Positions 8,574 through 10,464 of a stretch of DNA of 10,464 nucleotides are shown piece after piece. Both the position numbers and the translations under genes were made by a program. The first letter of the stretch is position 1; each line of letters starts with the position of its first letter. Source of the stretch: Flavobacteriales bacterium UBA1958 (GTDB taxonomy: Bacteria; Bacteroidota; Bacteroidia; Flavobacteriales_D; Sanyastnellaceae); assembly GCA_002336675.1 (NCBI GenBank), contig DDEI01000037.1, positions 1-10,464 on the forward strand, given 5' to 3'. A model generated the notes under the pieces. That model saw only the letters and a list, made by a program, of their open reading frames with translations, was not told the DNA's origin and made no database searches.

Positions 8574-9092
8574 TTAGAATTTCTTTTTGCTAATTTTCAT
8601 GTTCAGCACTTCTACCCCCAACGAAAAGGCGATAGCAAAATACAAGTACCCTTTAGGGATGGCAACAATTTTTTGATTAAACATAGTAGTATGTGCCAAA
8701 TGTGCCCATTCTGTAATCAGCATAAATCCGATTAAAATTGAAAAAGAGAGGGCTAATATTTTCACTGTAGGATGCTTGTTTACAAACTTCCCAACAGAGT
8801 TAACAAATAACAACCTAACCAGCATGGATGAAATGACAGCAATAATCATGATGGCCAATGCCTCTTCTGTTCTATTGGTCATCCCGATCGGTGTTAACAA
8901 GGAGTCAAATGTTAATATGATGTCGATCAATACGATTTGCAATATGGTTTTAGAAAAAGATCCTACTTTTTGACTAGTGTCAGTATCTCTATGAGATTCG
9001 TCTAAAAGGGTGTCTATAAAATGCCACTGGAGCATCAGTAATATAGCAAATGCTCTTAAAGCATCAATAAAATATAGGCGGCTTGAACTCAA
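8574..9092 (-). pseudogene. chimeric frame: DUF1624 N-terminus joined to the C-terminal half of a TerC-family protein
   Basis: Residues 1-38 (R-L-Y-F-I-D-A-L-R-A-F-A-I-L, D10, R13, H24, then R-D-T-D at 35-38) match the start of a DUF1624 acyltransferase and align with residues 14-48 of the neighbouring gene. From about residue 41 the protein is the C-terminal half of a TerC-type integral membrane protein: L-I-D-I-I-L-T-F-D-S-L-L-T with acidic D57 and D63, hydrophobic stretches near 48-70, 77-98, 110-129 and 149-165, N-K-H-P-T at 105-109, L-A-L-S-F at 113-117, and P-K-G-Y-L-Y-F-A-I-A-F-S near 146-157. The N-terminal TerC half, with its own acidic motif, is missing, as is the rest of the acyltransferase. 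The glycine usual before His in the DUF1624 motif is W23. There is no ATG start; TTG at 9092 follows a TAG. It is either a decayed recombination product or an odd small membrane protein; I favour the former but cannot exclude expression. Confidence 0.65.
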
Positions 9093-9111
9093 CTAGTCAT
9101 CGGTTGTCTAG

Positions 9112-9119
9112 CAAAGATA
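9112..9119 (-). promoter_or_regulatory. -7 promoter element of the - strand pair
   Basis: On the minus strand the sequence reads TATCTTTG followed by C, a perfect match to the Bacteroidetes -7 consensus TAnnTTTG. It lies 11 bp before an ATG at 9100-9098 and 19 bp before the TTG at 9092. I find no TTG at the usual 17-23 bp upstream; the nearest is 34 bp away, so the -33 box is weak or absent. Confidence 0.5.
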
Positions 9120-9160
9120 CCCTATAGAGAATAAATACACCTATTTAATAATGCAATGTC

Positions 9161-9174
9161 TAGTTCATGAACTA
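9161..9174. repeat. perfect 14-bp palindrome, possible operator
   Basis: TAGTTCATGAACTA equals its own reverse complement over all 14 bases. It lies about 42 bp upstream (minus-strand sense) of the TATCTTTG element and could be a dimeric regulator site. Function is inferred from symmetry and position only. Confidence 0.35.
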
Positions 9175-9558
9175 CTTTAAAACAAACTGTTTTGGAGATG
9201 ATGAAAAAAGAAAGAAGTTAGACGGGGAGATAAATGGGTTGAAGAATTATTGATAAACTCCAATCTTAGCCAAAAATAAGTGGGAATAGAAAGGAGTTTC
9301 CTTAGAATTGTATCACGAACAGACATGGATATGTTTATATTAGGTCTCGTTGTTTTGATTTAAGTCCCTTTCTCTCTGATGTTCTAATGGGCACAGGATT
9401 TTGAAATTAATCCAAAGAATTCAATAGGGGAGAGACATTATGACTCCTAATTATTTCAAGCTTTACCCTCTTTGCTCTTTCCAGTTTGATGATCCCTTTT
9501 TTTTTCCCATATCATCAGTGATAAAATTGAAACAACTCGAAGAAAAGTATTAATTTTA

Positions 9559-9594
9559 TTTGCTAATATTCAAAAAATTAATTTTTATACTTTA
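9559..9594 (+). promoter_or_regulatory. possible promoter of the rhodopsin gene
   Basis: TTTG at 9559-9562 and TATACTTTA at 9586-9594 are spaced 23 bp apart, loosely matching the Bacteroidetes -33 (TTG) and -7 (TAnnTTTG) elements; the -7 match is imperfect. A start site just downstream would leave a short A-rich leader (AATAAAAAACAAAAAAT) without a Shine-Dalgarno, a leader type found before highly translated flavobacterial genes. Confidence 0.3.
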
Positions 9595-9614
9595 ACCAAT
9601 AAAAAACAAAAAAT

Positions 9615-10355
9615 ATGTTACTAGGAATAATATCAAAAATGGCTCCGGATGATTACGTGGGCTTTACTTTCTTCATTGGCTACATGGCAATGGCAGCAGC
9701 AGCAGTTTTCTTCTTATTCGAAAGAGGCAGAGTAGACGACAAATGGAAAATGTCATTACTTGTTTCAGCATTAATTACAGGAATAGCAGCTGTTCATTAT
9801 GGATACATGCGTGATTACTGGGGAGAGTTCGGAGCGAGTGGTGATGGAAGTCCCACATTTTTCAGATATGTAGACTGGACACTTACTGTACCTTTAATGT
9901 GTGTTGAGTTCTATTTACTAACGAAAGTAGCAGGAGCAAAGAAGTCATTACTCTGGAAGTTAATCATTGCATCAACATGGATGTTAGTATGTGGATACAT
10001 TGGAGAAGCTATGTCAGATGGAACAATGGGTCATTCAGTTCAATGGGGAGTATTATCGACTCTAGGTTACTTATACATTCTTTACACTGTATGGTTAGGT
10101 GAAGTTGCTAAGTTAGCTGAAGCAAGTAAGTCTGATGCAGTTAAAAGAGGGGTAAGAACATTAGCATGGTTTGTATTAGTAGGTTGGGCTATTTACCCAA
10201 TAGGATACATGTGCATGGACGGTGGATGGTTAAACTCTGCTTTAGGATGGGGATCAGATAATGTTGACCTATGGTACAACATAGCCGATGCAATAAATAA
10301 GATTGGATTTGGTTTAGTGGTGTATAACATTGCCATTACCTCAAGTTCAAAATAA
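9615..10355 (+). CDS. proteorhodopsin, green-absorbing light-driven proton pump
   Basis: A seven-helix retinal protein of 246 residues that pumps protons out across the cytoplasmic membrane in light. Diagnostic residues: H61 (partner of the proton acceptor), R84, Schiff-base counterion/acceptor D87, T91 and donor E98, giving the D-T-E proton-pump motif in helix C; D225 and retinal-binding K229 in helix G (A-D-A-I-N-K-I-G-F-G). M95 holds the position that is Leu in green and Gln in blue proteorhodopsins, and Met there is typical of green-absorbing flavobacterial forms. G145 in helix E aligns with the fenestration glycine of carotenoid-binding pumps. The loop between H61 and D87 is four residues longer than in the SAR86 protein. 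There is no cleavable signal peptide; the N-terminus is only about 12 residues. The ATG follows an A-rich leader. The gene is monocistronic-looking, closed by a strong terminator. Codons favour A/T endings (TTA, GCA, GGA), fitting high expression. Confidence 0.97.
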   Translation: MLLGIISKMAPDDYVGFTFFIGYMAMAAAAVFFLFERGRVDDKWKMSLLVSALITGIAAVHYGYMRDYWGEFGASGDGSPTFFRYVDWTLTVPLMCVEFYLLTKVAGAKKSLLWKLIIASTWMLVCGYIGEAMSDGTMGHSVQWGVLSTLGYLYILYTVWLGEVAKLAEASKSDAVKRGVRTLAWFVLVGWAIYPIGYMCMDGGWLNSALGWGSDNVDLWYNIADAINKIGFGLVVYNIAITSSSK

Positions 10356-10373
10356 AGACTGCATAAATAATAC

Positions 10374-10402
10374 AAAGCCGCACCCTAGGGTGCGGCTTTT
10401 TT
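10374..10402 (+). terminator. strong intrinsic terminator after proteorhodopsin
   Basis: AAAGCCGCACCC and GGGTGCGGCTTT form a perfect 12-bp inverted repeat around TA (effectively an 11-bp stem with a CTAG loop), followed by a run of T residues up to 10402. It lies 18 bp after the rhodopsin stop. The T-run favours + strand use; on the minus strand the tract after the stem is weaker. Confidence 0.93.
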
Positions 10403-10408
10403 CTTCTC

Positions 10409-10464
10409 ATGTCTAAAGAAATATTCATCTTCATAGCCTCAGTGCTAATCATAATGCCGATACT
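10409..10464 (+). CDS. possible start of a membrane protein gene, cut by window end
   Basis: An ATG at 10409 opens a frame that stays open to the window edge (18 codons). The visible residues are M-S-K-E then a hydrophobic stretch (I-F-I-F-I-A-S-V-L-I-I-M-P-I), like a first transmembrane helix. In marine flavobacteria a carotene-cleaving Blh gene may sit next to the rhodopsin, but nothing here is specific enough to name it. The ATG lies only 6 bp after the terminator T-run, leaving no room for its own promoter, which argues for either terminator read-through or a start further downstream. On the minus strand a frame ending in TAG at 10447-10449 is equally possible. Confidence 0.3.
   Translation, partial: MSKEIFIFIASVLIIMPI

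Larger units (their letters stand above)
9120..9614. other. 495-bp A+T-rich intergenic region between divergent genes
   Basis: No convincing gene lies here. Two short + strand frames occur: 9167-9253 (28 residues, charged, starting inside a palindrome) and 9440-9553 (37 residues, preceded by a purine-rich AGGGGAGA). Neither resembles anything I know, and both are within chance expectation. A nine-T run lies at 9497-9505. The region presumably holds the promoters and leaders of the divergent - strand pair and the rhodopsin gene. I see no remnants of the missing TerC or acyltransferase parts on either strand, and no RNA gene. Confidence 0.6.

Noticed and set aside
9167..9253. 28-codon + strand frame (M-N-Y-F-K...) in the intergenic region
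   Set aside because: Short, highly charged, starts inside a palindrome, no recognisable similarity; chance frames of this size are expected.
9440..9553. 37-codon + strand frame with a purine-rich AGGGGAGA before it
   Set aside because: Includes a run of nine T (F-F-F), no known similarity, and ends just before the rhodopsin promoter region; Bacteroidota rarely rely on Shine-Dalgarno sites, so the upstream motif is weak support.
1..10464. CRISPR array, tRNA/rRNA genes, insertion sequences or phage genes
   Set aside because: I saw no regularly spaced repeats, no transposase or terminal inverted repeats and no structured RNA gene by eye; this was not a computed search.

Overview
The window looks like a chromosomal stretch from a marine member of the Bacteroidota, probably a flavobacterium. 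The reasons are a green-type proteorhodopsin, a long plant/Bacteroidetes-style IspG, A-rich leaders without clear Shine-Dalgarno sites, and TAnnTTTG-like -7 promoter elements. This placement is inferred from protein and promoter character; no rRNA or marker gene is present.

Left part (1-7053, all + strand). The window opens inside ispG, the iron-sulfur enzyme of the MEP isoprenoid pathway. A two-gene cassette follows: a polytopic membrane protein of no family I can name, overlapped by 4 bp by an ABC ATPase, so together a likely ABC-2-type exporter. Next is mfd, the transcription-repair coupling factor, starting at GTG. It overlaps by 4 bp a COX15/CtaA-type heme A synthase, which serves aerobic cytochrome oxidase assembly. 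These are housekeeping genes in tight arrangement.

Middle part (7254-9120, - strand). There are two reading frames in the same phase, separated by a single TAA. The downstream one (8573-7254) is a complete DUF1624/HGSNAT-like membrane acyltransferase. The upstream one (9092-8574) is a chimera: its first ~38 residues are the N-terminus of a second, diverged DUF1624 protein, and the rest is the C-terminal half of a TerC-family membrane protein. A consensus promoter (TATCTTTG) and an ATG lie just upstream, but that ATG is out of frame and soon stops, and neither frame has an ATG start. This is the most unusual part of the window and looks like a recombination product, possibly decaying.

Right part (9120-10464). 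A 495-bp A+T-rich non-coding stretch, with a perfect 14-bp palindrome near its left end, separates the - strand pair from a + strand proteorhodopsin. The rhodopsin carries the D-T-E proton-pump motif, a green-tuning Met, the Schiff-base Lys, and a Gly at the helix-E position linked to carotenoid-antenna binding. It ends at a very strong intrinsic terminator, followed within 6 bp by the start of a possible new membrane-protein frame cut by the window end.

Together, ispG (isoprenoid precursors for carotenoids and retinal), heme A synthase (respiration) and the rhodopsin (light-driven proton pumping) fit an aerobic photoheterotroph, although only position, not co-transcription, links them here.
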